This document shows, piece by piece, positions 43,246 through 52,438 of a stretch of DNA of 64,000 nucleotides. Source of the stretch: UBA1563 sp041671545 (GTDB lineage: Bacteria > Bacteroidota > Ignavibacteria > Ignavibacteriales > Ignavibacteriaceae); the NCBI GenBank assembly GCA_041671545.1, contig JBAZBI010000008.1, positions 1 to 64,000 on the forward strand, given 5' to 3'. The translations under genes were made by a program, and so were the position numbers. Positions within the stretch are counted from its first letter, which is position 1. The number at the start of each line of letters is the position of its first letter. The notes beneath the pieces were generated by a model. The model was not told the origin of the DNA and did not search any database. It saw only the letters and a list, made by a program, of their open reading frames with translations.

Positions 43246-44070
43246 ATGAAAAATCCTATTTGGCTTTTTGTACTTATGTGTGTGATCATGTTGCAATCAG
43301 GTTTTACTTATAAACCTGAGCGACTAACATTTTCAGTCCCTATAGTTTCTGAGAAGGAATTAATGGTAGGTGAAGACATTACTTATGTGGTTAGTTATTC
43401 TTTCCTTAAACTTGGCGAAGTTCGCTTGAGGATTATCAATAAAAAAGAATATCAAGGAAAAGTTGTCTACAACACTGTTGCACACATTGATTCCTATTCG
43501 GGTATTCCATTTGTGAATCTCCATCAAATTTATGAAAGCAAAGTAAACACTGATTATTATTCGGAGTTTTTTAAAGGATTGATCAGAAAAGAGGAATACA
43601 CGACTTATACTGAATATTATTTTGATTACAAAAATCATAAACTCCGTGTTAAGAAGGGGAGTGTTTCGCCTTCGGAATTGTGGACTGATTCCACAACCAC
43701 AGCAGAAAAAATGTATCACGATGGACTTTCTATTTTCTATTATGCTCGCATGAATAACGGACAAAACAAATCGGTCAAAGTACCATGTTTTGTAACCGAA
43801 GAAAAAGTTTACACCAAGATCAACTTTTACGATAGAGTTGATAAAATATCAATCGATGCAGTTGATCACGACATCGCATGTACTTATTTGGATGGTGACA
43901 CCGATTTCACAAGTGTGTATGGATTAACCGGACGCTTTGAAGGATGGTTCTCGAACGATAAAGCAGCAGTGCCCATTCTTGCTAAAATGAAAGTGATCAT
44001 TGGAAATGTTAATTTAGAATTAAAATCATGGAATAGACCTGGATGGACTCCACCAAAGTACAACAATTAA
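43246..44070 (+). CDS. Exported DUF3108 domain protein
   Basis: The 274-residue protein has a signal segment (about 1-20). A beta-rich DUF3108 domain starts at GEDITYVVSYSFLKLGEVRLRI and includes the conserved FEGWFSNDKAAVPILAKMKVIIGNVNLEL near the end. The family is periplasmic and of unknown function. It overlaps the next gene by 28 nt. Confidence 0.85.
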   Translation: MKNPIWLFVLMCVIMLQSGFTYKPERLTFSVPIVSEKELMVGEDITYVVSYSFLKLGEVRLRIINKKEYQGKVVYNTVAHIDSYSGIPFVNLHQIYESKVNTDYYSEFFKGLIRKEEYTTYTEYYFDYKNHKLRVKKGSVSPSELWTDSTTTAEKMYHDGLSIFYYARMNNGQNKSVKVPCFVTEEKVYTKINFYDRVDKISIDAVDHDIACTYLDGDTDFTSVYGLTGRFEGWFSNDKAAVPILAKMKVIIGNVNLELKSWNRPGWTPPKYNN

Positions 44071-44606
44071 TTAAAGATCAAATATTTTTCCCTTATCTTG
44101 GAATGTTCCCGGATGTTGATGATTCTGTATTCATTGCATCGGGCGCTAAAATTATCGGCGATGTTAAAATTGGGGAAGGCTCGAGCGTTTGGTACAACAC
44201 GGTTATTCGCGGTGATGTTAATTATATCAGAATCGGTAAAATGACGAACGTTCAAGATTGCTCTATGCTGCATGTAACAAATGAAACGAATCCATTAATA
44301 ATTGGTGATTATGTTACCATCGGACACAGTGTTACGCTTCATGGATGCACCGTAAAGAATCTCTGTTTAATTGGTATGGGCTCTGTTGTTTTAGACTATG
44401 CAGTAATTGAAGAAGAAAGTGTGGTTGCCGCCGGCGCAGTTGTTCCGCCAAAATATGTTGTCCCTAAAGGAACGCTTGTTGCAGGAGTTCCGTGTAAAGT
44501 TATTAGACAGTTAACTTCATCTGAAATTGAAGAGCTAAAAAAATCAGCATTGCGTTATAAAGAATATTCTAAAATCTCAAGTGACTCATTGAGTGAAATG
44601 AAATAA
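44043..44606 (+). CDS. Gamma-carbonic anhydrase-like left-handed beta-helix protein
   Basis: The 187-residue protein shows hexapeptide repeats from about residue 30 to 145 (IGDVKIGEGSSVWYNTVIRGDVNYIRIGK). The three zinc-ligand histidines of the family appear in MLHVT, IGHSV and LHGC. It resembles YrdA/PaaY-type gamma-carbonic anhydrases and would form a trimer. Activity as a carbonic anhydrase is possible but unproven. The C-terminal helix (SEIEELKKSALRY) is typical. Confidence 0.88.
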   Translation: MDSTKVQQLIKDQIFFPYLGMFPDVDDSVFIASGAKIIGDVKIGEGSSVWYNTVIRGDVNYIRIGKMTNVQDCSMLHVTNETNPLIIGDYVTIGHSVTLHGCTVKNLCLIGMGSVVLDYAVIEEESVVAAGAVVPPKYVVPKGTLVAGVPCKVIRQLTSSEIEELKKSALRYKEYSKISSDSLSEMK

Positions 44607-44612
44607 TCATTC

Positions 44613-45062
44613 ATGAATATTTCAAATACAAAAATTGCTATCTTAATTCCGAAAAAATTAGATTTTAAAAAATCGATCGTTAGAGAAGTTGTTCTTAAGT
44701 TGTCCAAAGAGTTAGGTTTTTCAATTATTAGTGTTAATGTTTCGTTTGTTGATAATAAAGAAATATTGGAACTCAACGGTAAATACCTGGATCATCATTT
44801 TACAACCGATATACTTACTTTTAATTACAATGGAAGTAATACCGAATTGGACGGTGAGATAATTATTTCATACGACGACGCAATTGAAAACGCAAAACGT
44901 TTTAATATAACGGGGAAAGAAGAATATCTCCGGCTGATTATTCATGGAATACTCCACCTTGTCGGCTATGATGATCAGCAAAAAAATGATAAATTAAAAA
45001 TGAAAAGAAAAGAAACTTCCTTAGTGAAGAAATTAAACTATTTGATATTGAATACTAAATGA
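44613..45062 (+). CDS. ybeY: rRNA maturation endoribonuclease YbeY
   Basis: The 149-residue metalloprotein processes 16S rRNA and helps ribosome quality control. The zinc motif is HGILHLVGYDD: H111 and H115 are present, but the third position of H-x3-H-x5-H is D121. Related Bacteroidota YbeY proteins also deviate here, from memory, and aspartate can still bind metal. Its end overlaps the next gene by 4 nt. Confidence 0.88.
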   Translation: MNISNTKIAILIPKKLDFKKSIVREVVLKLSKELGFSIISVNVSFVDNKEILELNGKYLDHHFTTDILTFNYNGSNTELDGEIIISYDDAIENAKRFNITGKEEYLRLIIHGILHLVGYDDQQKNDKLKMKRKETSLVKKLNYLILNTK

Positions 45063-45514
45063 GAAATAGATTAGCAGAAGTTCTTTCAAAATTACTCGAT
45101 GGACTTGCAAAAGATAAATCTTTAGAACAAGTTGAATCTAAGTTATTGAAAAAGAAAAAGTACGATAAAACGATTGTAGCAACTGCTTACAGTTGGATCA
45201 TTGACAAAATAAGTGCAAACCAGATCGGAATCATTTCCCATCCCACTATTTCAAAAGGGATGAGATTTTTTTCTGAAGATGAAATGCATATCATTGGAAT
45301 ACAAAATTACAATCGGATCCTAAAGTTATTTAATATCGGATTGCTTACTAATTCAGATCTCGATGGAATAATGGAGCAAATATTTTTCTTCCCGGAATTT
45401 CCACTAACGGAAAACGAAATGAATTTTCTTATTTTAAATTCCATCATTGACGTAGACAAATTATCAATCCCGGGAAGCCGTAAGCTTCTGTATCTGTCAG
45501 ATAAAATAAATTAA
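45059..45514 (+). CDS. Smg/DUF494 family protein
   Basis: The 151-residue protein aligns by pattern with Smg: an N-terminal helical region (LSKLLDGLAKDKSLEQVESKLLKKK), then MRFFSEDEMHIIGIQNYNRILKLFNIGLL, and a C-terminal segment in which the last leucine-rich helix is intact. The molecular role is unknown. Its place just before topA matches smg in other bacteria, which supports the assignment. Confidence 0.75.
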   Translation: MRNRLAEVLSKLLDGLAKDKSLEQVESKLLKKKKYDKTIVATAYSWIIDKISANQIGIISHPTISKGMRFFSEDEMHIIGIQNYNRILKLFNIGLLTNSDLDGIMEQIFFFPEFPLTENEMNFLILNSIIDVDKLSIPGSRKLLYLSDKIN

Positions 45515-45520
45515 GCTATT

Positions 45521-47857
45521 ATGAGTAAAAATCTTGTTCTTGTTGAATCACCAGCTAAAGCAAAAACCATTAATAAATATTTAGGAAGAAACTACCACGT
45601 TGAAGCAACAGTGGGACATATAAAGAATCTTCCGAAATCAAAATTGGGAATTGATGTAGATAATCAATTCCAGCCGCAATTCGTAACCATTCGCGGCAAA
45701 GGGGATCTACTAAAAAAAATTAAAAGTCTTTCATCAAAAAGTGATAACATTTATATCGCAACCGATCCTGACCGTGAGGGTGAAGCAATTGCCCAGGATA
45801 TTGCAGATTATTTAAATGTTAAGGATGATACAAAAGTTTTTCGCGTGTTATTTAATGAAATAACAAAAAACGGTGTGCTTAAAGGAATGCAAGCGCCGCG
45901 TCCCATCGATACTACTTTAGTAGCTTCGCAACGTGCAAGAAGAATAATGGATAGGTTGATCGGGTATAAAGTAAGTCCGTTTTTATGGAAAGCTGTAATT
46001 CAAGAAGCCGGGGTAACGTTATCAGCAGGAAGAGTCCAGTCAGTAGCTCTTCGTTTGATTTGTGAGCGGGAAATTGAAATTGAAAATTTTAGAGCAATCG
46101 AATATTGGTCAATCTGGGGATTTTTTGAGACTGCCTCAAAAGAAATTTTCAAAGCAAAACTTTTCAGTATTGAAGGAAAAGAAATTAAGGTTGCCCCTCA
46201 TGCTTCGATGAGTGAGAAGGAATTATCAGAATTTCTTGAACATCACATTCTTCTTAATAACGAAGCAGACACACTGAAATTGTTCAATGAGGTAAAGCCA
46301 AAAAACAATTTTGAGATATCCCGTATAGTTAAAAAGCATACAAAAAGAAATCCATCGCCACCTTTTATAACAAGTACTTTACAAGCCGAAGCGTCAAAAG
46401 CTTTGCGGTTCCGTGCAAAACAAACGATGGGAATTGCTCAAAAACTGTATGAAGGTATTGATTTAGGAAAAGATGGAACTGTCGGTTTAATTACTTACAT
46501 GAGAACTGATTCAACTCGTATTTCAGAAGATATTTTAGTTGAGACACGTGAATTTATTAAAAATTACTTTGGTGAAAACTATCTTCCCGCATCGGCAAAT
46601 CTTTATGACAAAAAGAAAAGTGCGAATGTCCAGGATGCTCACGAAGCGATCAGACCAACTTCGATGCAGTACACACCTGAAAAAGTAAAAGAATTTTTAG
46701 ACGACAAATCATTCAAACTTTACCAGTTGATATGGAAAAGATTTATCGCTTCTCAAATGAAACAAGCGGAGTTGGAAACAACAGTAATTGAAATTTCAGC
46801 AGATGAATTTCTCTTTAAAGCATACGGACAAGCTTTACTCTTTAGCGGTTTTATGCAAATGTATGTTGAAGTAAAAGAACAAACGTATGATCCGGAAGCG
46901 GACGATAAAGCTGAAGCAAAGAATGAAACTATTCCCGCCGGAATGGAAAAAGGGGACAAACTCATTTTAGATGATCTGAAAGAGACACAGCATTTTACAA
47001 AACCACCTCCACGTTACACTGAAAGCAGTTTGATCAAAGAATTAGAAAGTAAAGGGATCGGAAGACCGAGTACGTATTCTTCGATAGTTAGCACCGTGGT
47101 TGATAGAAATTATGTTTCTGCTGCCGAAAGAAAATTGTCACCAACACATCTAGGAATTAAAATTAACGGAATTCTTGTGCAAAACTTTCCGAATATTTTT
47201 GATGTAAGCTTTACTGCAAAGATGGAAGCGGAATTAGATCAAATTGCTCAAGGTGAAAACGAATATGTTACTGTTTTAAATGATTTTTACAAACCTTTTT
47301 CTGAAACGCTTTCAACTGTGGAAGATAAAATAGAAAAAATCTTATGCGATAAGTGCAGAAACGAAATGGCAATTCGTTTCAGTCGATTTGGGAAATATTT
47401 GGCGTGTACAAATTATCCCGATTGTAAAAACATAAAATCGTTCAAGGAATTTTCGCAAGATTCAAAAGAGCCGGAATACACCGGCGAAACATGCCCCAAA
47501 TGCGGCAACCGTACAATTTACAGAAACGGAAAATTCGGCCGCTTTATAGGATGCGAAAAATATCCTGATTGCGATTATCTCCAAAATATTACTCTTGGAA
47601 TTTCTTGTCCAAAGTGTAAAGAAGGAGAAATTGTTGAGCGAAGATCAAAAAGAAATAAAGCATTTTTTGGCTGCTCAAAATATCCAGATTGTGATTTTGT
47701 TTCATGGAATAAACCGATCGCTAAAGAGTGTCCTAACGGTGATTCGACTTACTTAGAGCACAAGTATTCCGCAAAGAAAGGGAATTATTTAAAATGTCCT
47801 GTTTGCGGAGAAGAGACAACTGAAGAAAGTGAAAACGAAGTAGAAGAAGCCGAATAG
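45521..47857 (+). CDS. topA: DNA topoisomerase I
   Basis: The 778-residue type IA topoisomerase relaxes negative supercoils. The TOPRIM start is LVESPAKAKTINKYLG, with acidic residues in ATDPDREGEAIA. The catalytic tyrosine is in GLITYMRTDSTRIS. The C-terminus has three to four zinc ribbons (CDKCRNEM...CTNYPDC, CPKCGNRTIY...CEKYPDC, CPKCKEGEI...CSKYPDC and a last CPVCGEE) and an acidic tail. Confidence 0.95.
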   Translation: MSKNLVLVESPAKAKTINKYLGRNYHVEATVGHIKNLPKSKLGIDVDNQFQPQFVTIRGKGDLLKKIKSLSSKSDNIYIATDPDREGEAIAQDIADYLNVKDDTKVFRVLFNEITKNGVLKGMQAPRPIDTTLVASQRARRIMDRLIGYKVSPFLWKAVIQEAGVTLSAGRVQSVALRLICEREIEIENFRAIEYWSIWGFFETASKEIFKAKLFSIEGKEIKVAPHASMSEKELSEFLEHHILLNNEADTLKLFNEVKPKNNFEISRIVKKHTKRNPSPPFITSTLQAEASKALRFRAKQTMGIAQKLYEGIDLGKDGTVGLITYMRTDSTRISEDILVETREFIKNYFGENYLPASANLYDKKKSANVQDAHEAIRPTSMQYTPEKVKEFLDDKSFKLYQLIWKRFIASQMKQAELETTVIEISADEFLFKAYGQALLFSGFMQMYVEVKEQTYDPEADDKAEAKNETIPAGMEKGDKLILDDLKETQHFTKPPPRYTESSLIKELESKGIGRPSTYSSIVSTVVDRNYVSAAERKLSPTHLGIKINGILVQNFPNIFDVSFTAKMEAELDQIAQGENEYVTVLNDFYKPFSETLSTVEDKIEKILCDKCRNEMAIRFSRFGKYLACTNYPDCKNIKSFKEFSQDSKEPEYTGETCPKCGNRTIYRNGKFGRFIGCEKYPDCDYLQNITLGISCPKCKEGEIVERRSKRNKAFFGCSKYPDCDFVSWNKPIAKECPNGDSTYLEHKYSAKKGNYLKCPVCGEETTEESENEVEEAE

Positions 47858-47864
47858 ATTTTAT

Positions 47865-48743
47865 ATGAAGGAAATTATCCAATCATACTTGAAGGAATTA
47901 GAATCAACCAAAGGGTATTCTCCTTTAACAGTTAAAGCTTATTCAGAAGATTTGGAGCAGTTCTATTCTTTCTGTTGCTCGATTAGTAAAATTGATATTA
48001 ACTTGATTAACGAAAGAACTGTAAAGAATTATTTAGTATTTCTAAATGATAAAGAATTGGAGAAATCTTCAATTTCCCGAAAATTGTCTGCAGTAAGAAG
48101 ATTTTTTTCTTATGCATTTAAGAAAGAATTGATCGAGAAGAATTTAATTGCTTACACAAAAAATCCGAAGATAAAAAGAAAATTGCCGGAAGTAGTTCCG
48201 GAAAATCTTTATTCCGTTCTCCTTGAAAATATTTCAACCGGAGAACACAAAGAAAAGAAGTTACATGCTGCGGTAATCGAAGTTTTATATGGTTGTTCGT
48301 TACGTGTCTCCGAAGCATGTAATTTATTATTGAAAGATGTTGATTTTCCGTCATCCATAATCCGGGTACTCGGAAAAGGAAATAAAACACGAATAGTTCC
48401 TTTTGGAGAAGAGTCAAAAATAATCCTAAATGAATATTTACAAGTTAGATCAACTGAAAAGAATCAGGAATACTTCTTTCTTAAATCGGATGGCGAACGT
48501 GTTTTATCGAATTATGTTTACCGATTCGTCAACAGATATTTAAGTAATGTTACTGATTTGAAAAAGAAAAGTCCGCACATTTTTAGACATAGTTCAGCAA
48601 CGCATATGCTGAATCACGGAGCAGATTTGAATGCTGTGAAGGAAATCCTTGGGCATTCAAATCTTTCAACCACACAAATTTATACACAAGTTAGTATAGA
48701 ACGCTTAAAGAGCGTTTATAAACAAGCACATCCAAAATCATAA
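47865..48743 (+). CDS. Tyrosine recombinase, XerC/XerD family
   Basis: The 292-residue recombinase has the N-terminal SAM-like DNA-binding domain (about 1-90). Catalytic residues are R in GCSLRVSEA, K in LGKGNKTRIVP, H-x2-R in HIFRHSSATHML, H in LGHSNLSTTQIYTQVS and the final tyrosine in QIY. Its length, lack of an integron-type insert, and core-gene position next to topA indicate chromosome-dimer resolution at dif. XerC and XerD cannot be told apart here. Confidence 0.9.
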   Translation: MKEIIQSYLKELESTKGYSPLTVKAYSEDLEQFYSFCCSISKIDINLINERTVKNYLVFLNDKELEKSSISRKLSAVRRFFSYAFKKELIEKNLIAYTKNPKIKRKLPEVVPENLYSVLLENISTGEHKEKKLHAAVIEVLYGCSLRVSEACNLLLKDVDFPSSIIRVLGKGNKTRIVPFGEESKIILNEYLQVRSTEKNQEYFFLKSDGERVLSNYVYRFVNRYLSNVTDLKKKSPHIFRHSSATHMLNHGADLNAVKEILGHSNLSTTQIYTQVSIERLKSVYKQAHPKS

Positions 48744-48758
48744 AAAAAGGAGTTCGCC

Positions 48759-49055
48759 ATGAATATCTCTATAACGGCCCGCAAATTCAAAGCTCATGAA
48801 ACTCTTAAAGAATTCATCACCGATGAAGTTTCAAAAATCGACAAATATTACGATAACATTTTAGATATCGATGTTATTTTAAGTTATCAGGCAAACAAAG
48901 ACACAACCAAAACGGCAGAGATTATTGTTAAAGTGCCCGGACAAGTTCTCACAGCAAGTGATATCTCAGATGATTATAAAAAATCAACAGTACTTGCCGT
49001 TGAAAAAATACATCGCCAATTAGACAAACTTAAAACAAAAAATAAAACGTACTAG
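48759..49055 (+). CDS. hpf: Ribosome hibernation promoting factor (short HPF/RaiA type)
   Basis: The 98-residue protein matches the short HPF fold: MNISITARKFKAHETLKEFITDEVSKIDKYYDNILDIDVIL, then a basic C-terminal helix. It binds the 30S decoding centre in stationary phase. AAAGGAG lies about 8 nt before the ATG. hprK follows by 2 nt. Confidence 0.9.
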   Translation: MNISITARKFKAHETLKEFITDEVSKIDKYYDNILDIDVILSYQANKDTTKTAEIIVKVPGQVLTASDISDDYKKSTVLAVEKIHRQLDKLKTKNKTY

Positions 49056-49057
49056 TT

Positions 49058-50074
49058 ATGATCAATATTGACAAAAACGCTATTTCAAGAAAACCATCAA
49101 TCGATGTTAATTTCTTTTACACGAACGCAAAGTCGAAATTCAAATTAACTTTACATTCTGATGAGAGTGGTTTTAACCGCGAAATTAAAGATCAAAACGT
49201 ACACAGACCCGGTTTAGCGTTAGCCGGGTTTGTTGAATTATTTTCTTACGAACGGGTACAAATATTTGGGAATACAGAAGTTACTTATCTTAAAAATCTT
49301 TCTGATGAAACAAGATTAAAATCTTTAAAGAAAATATTCGCATTCCCGATACCGTGTATTATTCTTACCGATGGAAATCAACCCTTCCCCGAAATGGTTG
49401 AGTTAGCCAAGAAAAATCATGTCCCCCTTTTTTCATCAACACTTTTAACAACAAAATTAACTTATTTGATAAGTGACTTTTTAGATGATCAATTTGCGCC
49501 TCGCGCTTCAATACATGGTTCTTTTGTTGATGTTTACGGTGTAGGAATTCTCTTCATCGGAAAATCGGGAGTAGGGAAGAGTGAAGTAGCTTTAGATTTG
49601 ATTGAAAGAGGTCACCGGTTGGTGGGTGATGATGTAATTATTCTTACCAAAAAAGGGGAGGGAATTCTCATTGGCGCCGGAACTTCATTAGTAAAGCATT
49701 TTATGGAAATTCGGGGATTAGGAATTTTAGATATTCAACAAATGTTTGGAGTCAGGGCTATTCGTCATCAGAAAAGATTGGAAGTTATCTGCGAGTTGGA
49801 AGTTTGGAGTGAAAATTCAACTTACACCCGAACCGGACTTGATGAAACTTTAGAGAAAATCTTGGATGTAGAAATTCCCTACGTAAAACTTCCCATCATT
49901 CCGGGGAAAAATATTACAGTGATTTCGGAAGTGATAGCACTTCATTATCTTTTGAAACATAATGGATACGATGCTGCCGAAGTCTTCAAGACACGATTGG
50001 AGAGGGCAATAATGGATAAAAGTAAAGAAAATTCAGAACGAGGAGTGAATTATTTTGAACATGATTTTGAGTAA
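49058..50074 (+). CDS. hprK: HPr kinase/phosphorylase
   Basis: The 338-residue enzyme phosphorylates or dephosphorylates a serine of HPr or Crh. The N-terminal domain covers about 1-135. The P-loop is GKSGVGKSEVALDL (about 167-180) and the family signature region MEIRGLGILDIQQMFGVRAIR follows, with the K3-like C-terminal segment LPIIPGKNI. No ptsH gene is in the window, so the partner is elsewhere. Confidence 0.93.
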   Translation: MINIDKNAISRKPSIDVNFFYTNAKSKFKLTLHSDESGFNREIKDQNVHRPGLALAGFVELFSYERVQIFGNTEVTYLKNLSDETRLKSLKKIFAFPIPCIILTDGNQPFPEMVELAKKNHVPLFSSTLLTTKLTYLISDFLDDQFAPRASIHGSFVDVYGVGILFIGKSGVGKSEVALDLIERGHRLVGDDVIILTKKGEGILIGAGTSLVKHFMEIRGLGILDIQQMFGVRAIRHQKRLEVICELEVWSENSTYTRTGLDETLEKILDVEIPYVKLPIIPGKNITVISEVIALHYLLKHNGYDAAEVFKTRLERAIMDKSKENSERGVNYFEHDFE

Positions 50075-50104
50075 AATATTTTTTCTACTTTACTGAGAAT
50101 TTGT

Positions 50105-50133
50105 TTGACAAATAGGATTCGTTTGGTTATTTT
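50105..50133 (+). promoter_or_regulatory. Sigma-70-type promoter of the M23 peptidase gene
   Basis: TTGACA (50105-50110) and TATTTT (50128-50133) are separated by 17 nt. Transcription would begin about 50139-50141, only 5-7 nt before the ATG at 50146, and no Shine-Dalgarno sequence is present. The mRNA may therefore be nearly leaderless. Confidence 0.55.
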
Positions 50134-50145
50134 CGCATACAAATT

Positions 50146-51042
50146 ATGAAGAAATTATACTATTTTAATTACAAACATCTAAGCTTTAGAGAAATCAAAG
50201 GACTAAAATCAAAATTAGTACTTTTGGTTTCCGTATCTATGATTATAATTTCTTCTCTCGGATTTTTTATTTTAAGCGAATTTTCCAAGAAAAAAGATCT
50301 ACCGACCGACCAAGCTTTCCAACAAAAAATTGAATCTCTTATTTCTAACTATCAAAAAGTAAATACACAACTTGATAGTCTGTTAAAGGTTAACAATGAG
50401 CTAAGAATTGCTGCAAATCTACCTGCTATCTCTAAAGAAGAGAATGAGTTAGGTGTAGGTGGCGGTGATTTTGATTTAAGTTATGATTTTGAAAATAGTA
50501 CCCGTGATAATGGATTAAAAGCCATTGATTCTTTTGTAGATAAACTCTTGACAAAAGTTAAATTTGAAAAGCAGAATATTGAAGATATTTCTTCTGCTTT
50601 ACTGAAAAATGAAGAACTTTACAAAGATATTCCTGCAATAAAACCATGTGCAGGTTCACTTGCAGTGCATGGCTTTGGGATGAGATTTCATCCGATTTTG
50701 CATATAAACAGAATGCATAATGGCTTAGACATAATTACAAATGTAGGTACACCGGTTTATGCTTCCGGTGGTGGTATAGTTGATTTTGTCGGAAATAAAA
50801 ATGGTTTTGGTCTCTGCGTAGAGATCGATCATGGTTTTGGGTACAGAACTATTTATGGACATCTTTCAGGGACAAAAGCAAAACAAGGACAAAAAATCAG
50901 TAGAAATACCTTGATCGCTTTCACCGGCAATACTGGCCTTTCAGCCGGTCCACATCTTCATTATGAAGTATTGCATGATGGAGTGAACCTTGATCCTGAA
51001 CTTTTCTTTTTTAACGATTCACAATTATTTGCTAATAATTAA
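50146..51042 (+). CDS. M23 family metallopeptidase, membrane anchored
   Basis: The 298-residue protein has one membrane span (about 27-46), a coiled-coil-like region (about 55-85) and a C-terminal LytM domain. Zinc and catalytic residues appear as H-x-D-type HPILHINRMHNGLDI and HLHYEV, with GHL in YGHLSG. It probably cuts peptidoglycan cross-bridges or activates amidases during division, and faces the periplasm. It has its own promoter. Confidence 0.9.
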   Translation: MKKLYYFNYKHLSFREIKGLKSKLVLLVSVSMIIISSLGFFILSEFSKKKDLPTDQAFQQKIESLISNYQKVNTQLDSLLKVNNELRIAANLPAISKEENELGVGGGDFDLSYDFENSTRDNGLKAIDSFVDKLLTKVKFEKQNIEDISSALLKNEELYKDIPAIKPCAGSLAVHGFGMRFHPILHINRMHNGLDIITNVGTPVYASGGGIVDFVGNKNGFGLCVEIDHGFGYRTIYGHLSGTKAKQGQKISRNTLIAFTGNTGLSAGPHLHYEVLHDGVNLDPELFFFNDSQLFANN

Positions 51043-51060
51043 TACTGAGGATTTTGTTTT

Positions 51061-51282
51061 ATGATTTGGACTATTGAATTAGCCTCATTTTTAGATGATG
51101 CGCCGTGGCCTGCCACAAAAGATGAGCTAATTGATTATTGTGAAAGAATTGGAGCACCTTTAGAAGTAATTGAAAACCTCAAAGAGTTAGAGGATTCCGA
51201 AGAACCGTATGAATCAATTGAAGATATTTGGCCGGATTATCCAACCGATGAAGATTTCTTTTACAACGAAGATGAAATTTAA
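51061..51282 (+). CDS. DUF2795 family small protein
   Basis: The 73-residue acidic protein matches DUF2795: IELASFLDDAPWPATKDELIDYCERIGAPLEVIENLKEL, followed by an acidic tail. It is probably cytosolic; the function is unknown. It lies 18 nt after the M23 gene and is followed by a terminator. Confidence 0.85.
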   Translation: MIWTIELASFLDDAPWPATKDELIDYCERIGAPLEVIENLKELEDSEEPYESIEDIWPDYPTDEDFFYNEDEI

Positions 51283-51306
51283 TTTTTTGAAATACTAAAC
51301 ATTTAA

Positions 51307-51331
51307 GGCACTTTTTCGAGTGCCTTTTTTT
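51307..51331 (+). terminator. Rho-independent terminator after the M23-DUF2795 unit
   Basis: GGCACT (51307-51312) pairs with AGTGCC (51319-51324) around a 6-nt loop and is followed by seven T. The DNA polymerase subunit gene therefore needs its own promoter. Confidence 0.9.
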
Positions 51332-51344
51332 ATTTATTGATATT

Positions 51345-52427
51345 ATGTGGTTAGATACCGTAGGACAAGAAAATATTAGACGTGCTTTAACTCATTTGGC
51401 GCAAAGTAATGCTTTGCACCATGCTTTGATCTTTCATGGTGTGGAGGGGTTCGGGATGGATACTATTGCAATCAGGTTTGCACAAATGGTGGTAAAAAAC
51501 TCATCCTCGAAAAATTTTTTAGATAATCCCAATATTAAATTCATTATCGCCTTGCCGAGAGGGAAAAATGAGACTGATACTGATGGACCGATGGACAAAA
51601 TTCCGGCAGCAGAATTTGAGAAAATAAAAAGCGAGTTGGGGAAAAAAGAACTCAATCCCTACTATCAACTTGACATTCCCAATGCAAATGATATAAAAAT
51701 TAACAGTATCCGTGATATTCAAAAGTATTTAACCCTCAAGCCGGAATGTGATCAAAAACGAGTAATTATTATCTCTGAGGCTGATTTAATGAATGAAGCA
51801 GCTCAAAACGCATTATTAAAAAATTTAGAAGAGCCTCCGGAAAATACTTATTTCATTTTAACAACTACTAAATTGAATCAGTTACGGGAAACGATACGTT
51901 CGAGATGTCAGGAGTTTCAGTTTTCTCCTTTATCCGAATCCGAAATGGAAGAAATATTAACTAAATTCTTTGAAATTGGATCGGATTCGGCACATATGGT
52001 TAGCCGAATTGCTGAAGGATCGTACACAAAAGCACTTGAGATGTTAGAATCTGATGTCAACTTTTTTCTCGAAAAGACAATTTCAATCTTAAGATATGGT
52101 TTAGTTGGGAAATATTATTCTTGCTTGCAGGAAATAAACGAAATCGGGAAAAAAGATGAAAAAGATTTTAAGCAAATTATCCGGTTTATTATTTATTGGT
52201 TGTATGAATTGCGTGCCTCAAGAGATGGGAAAATCCCATATTATTTCGTAAATCAGCAAGAGACAATCGATAAATTTAATTTGAAATATGGTCAAATCAA
52301 TCTAACTGAGATTATAAAAGACTGCGAATATTTATTATATCAGATTACAAACACCAATGTAAATATCAATGTTTTAAAATTTCGGCTCGTAATGTTACTC
52401 TCATCAATCATGAAAATAAAAAAATAG
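51345..52427 (+). CDS. holB: DNA polymerase III delta prime-like subunit
   Basis: The 360-residue AAA+ clamp-loader subunit begins WLDTVGQENIRRALTHLAQSNALHHALIFHGVEGFGMDTIA, with a degenerate P-loop as in delta prime. The sensor-region motif NALLKNLEEPPENTYFILTTTKLNQLRETIRSRCQEFQF holds the SRC motif. It loads the sliding clamp as part of the gamma complex. Normal length and start. Confidence 0.88.
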   Translation: MWLDTVGQENIRRALTHLAQSNALHHALIFHGVEGFGMDTIAIRFAQMVVKNSSSKNFLDNPNIKFIIALPRGKNETDTDGPMDKIPAAEFEKIKSELGKKELNPYYQLDIPNANDIKINSIRDIQKYLTLKPECDQKRVIIISEADLMNEAAQNALLKNLEEPPENTYFILTTTKLNQLRETIRSRCQEFQFSPLSESEMEEILTKFFEIGSDSAHMVSRIAEGSYTKALEMLESDVNFFLEKTISILRYGLVGKYYSCLQEINEIGKKDEKDFKQIIRFIIYWLYELRASRDGKIPYYFVNQQETIDKFNLKYGQINLTEIIKDCEYLLYQITNTNVNINVLKFRLVMLLSSIMKIKK

Positions 52428-52438
52428 AAAGGGAAGTT

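Noticed and set aside
47865..48743. The Xer-type recombinase as the missing integron integrase
   Set aside because: It lacks the length and extra insert of IntI, is in a core-gene neighbourhood next to topA, and is 28 kb from the accessory block.
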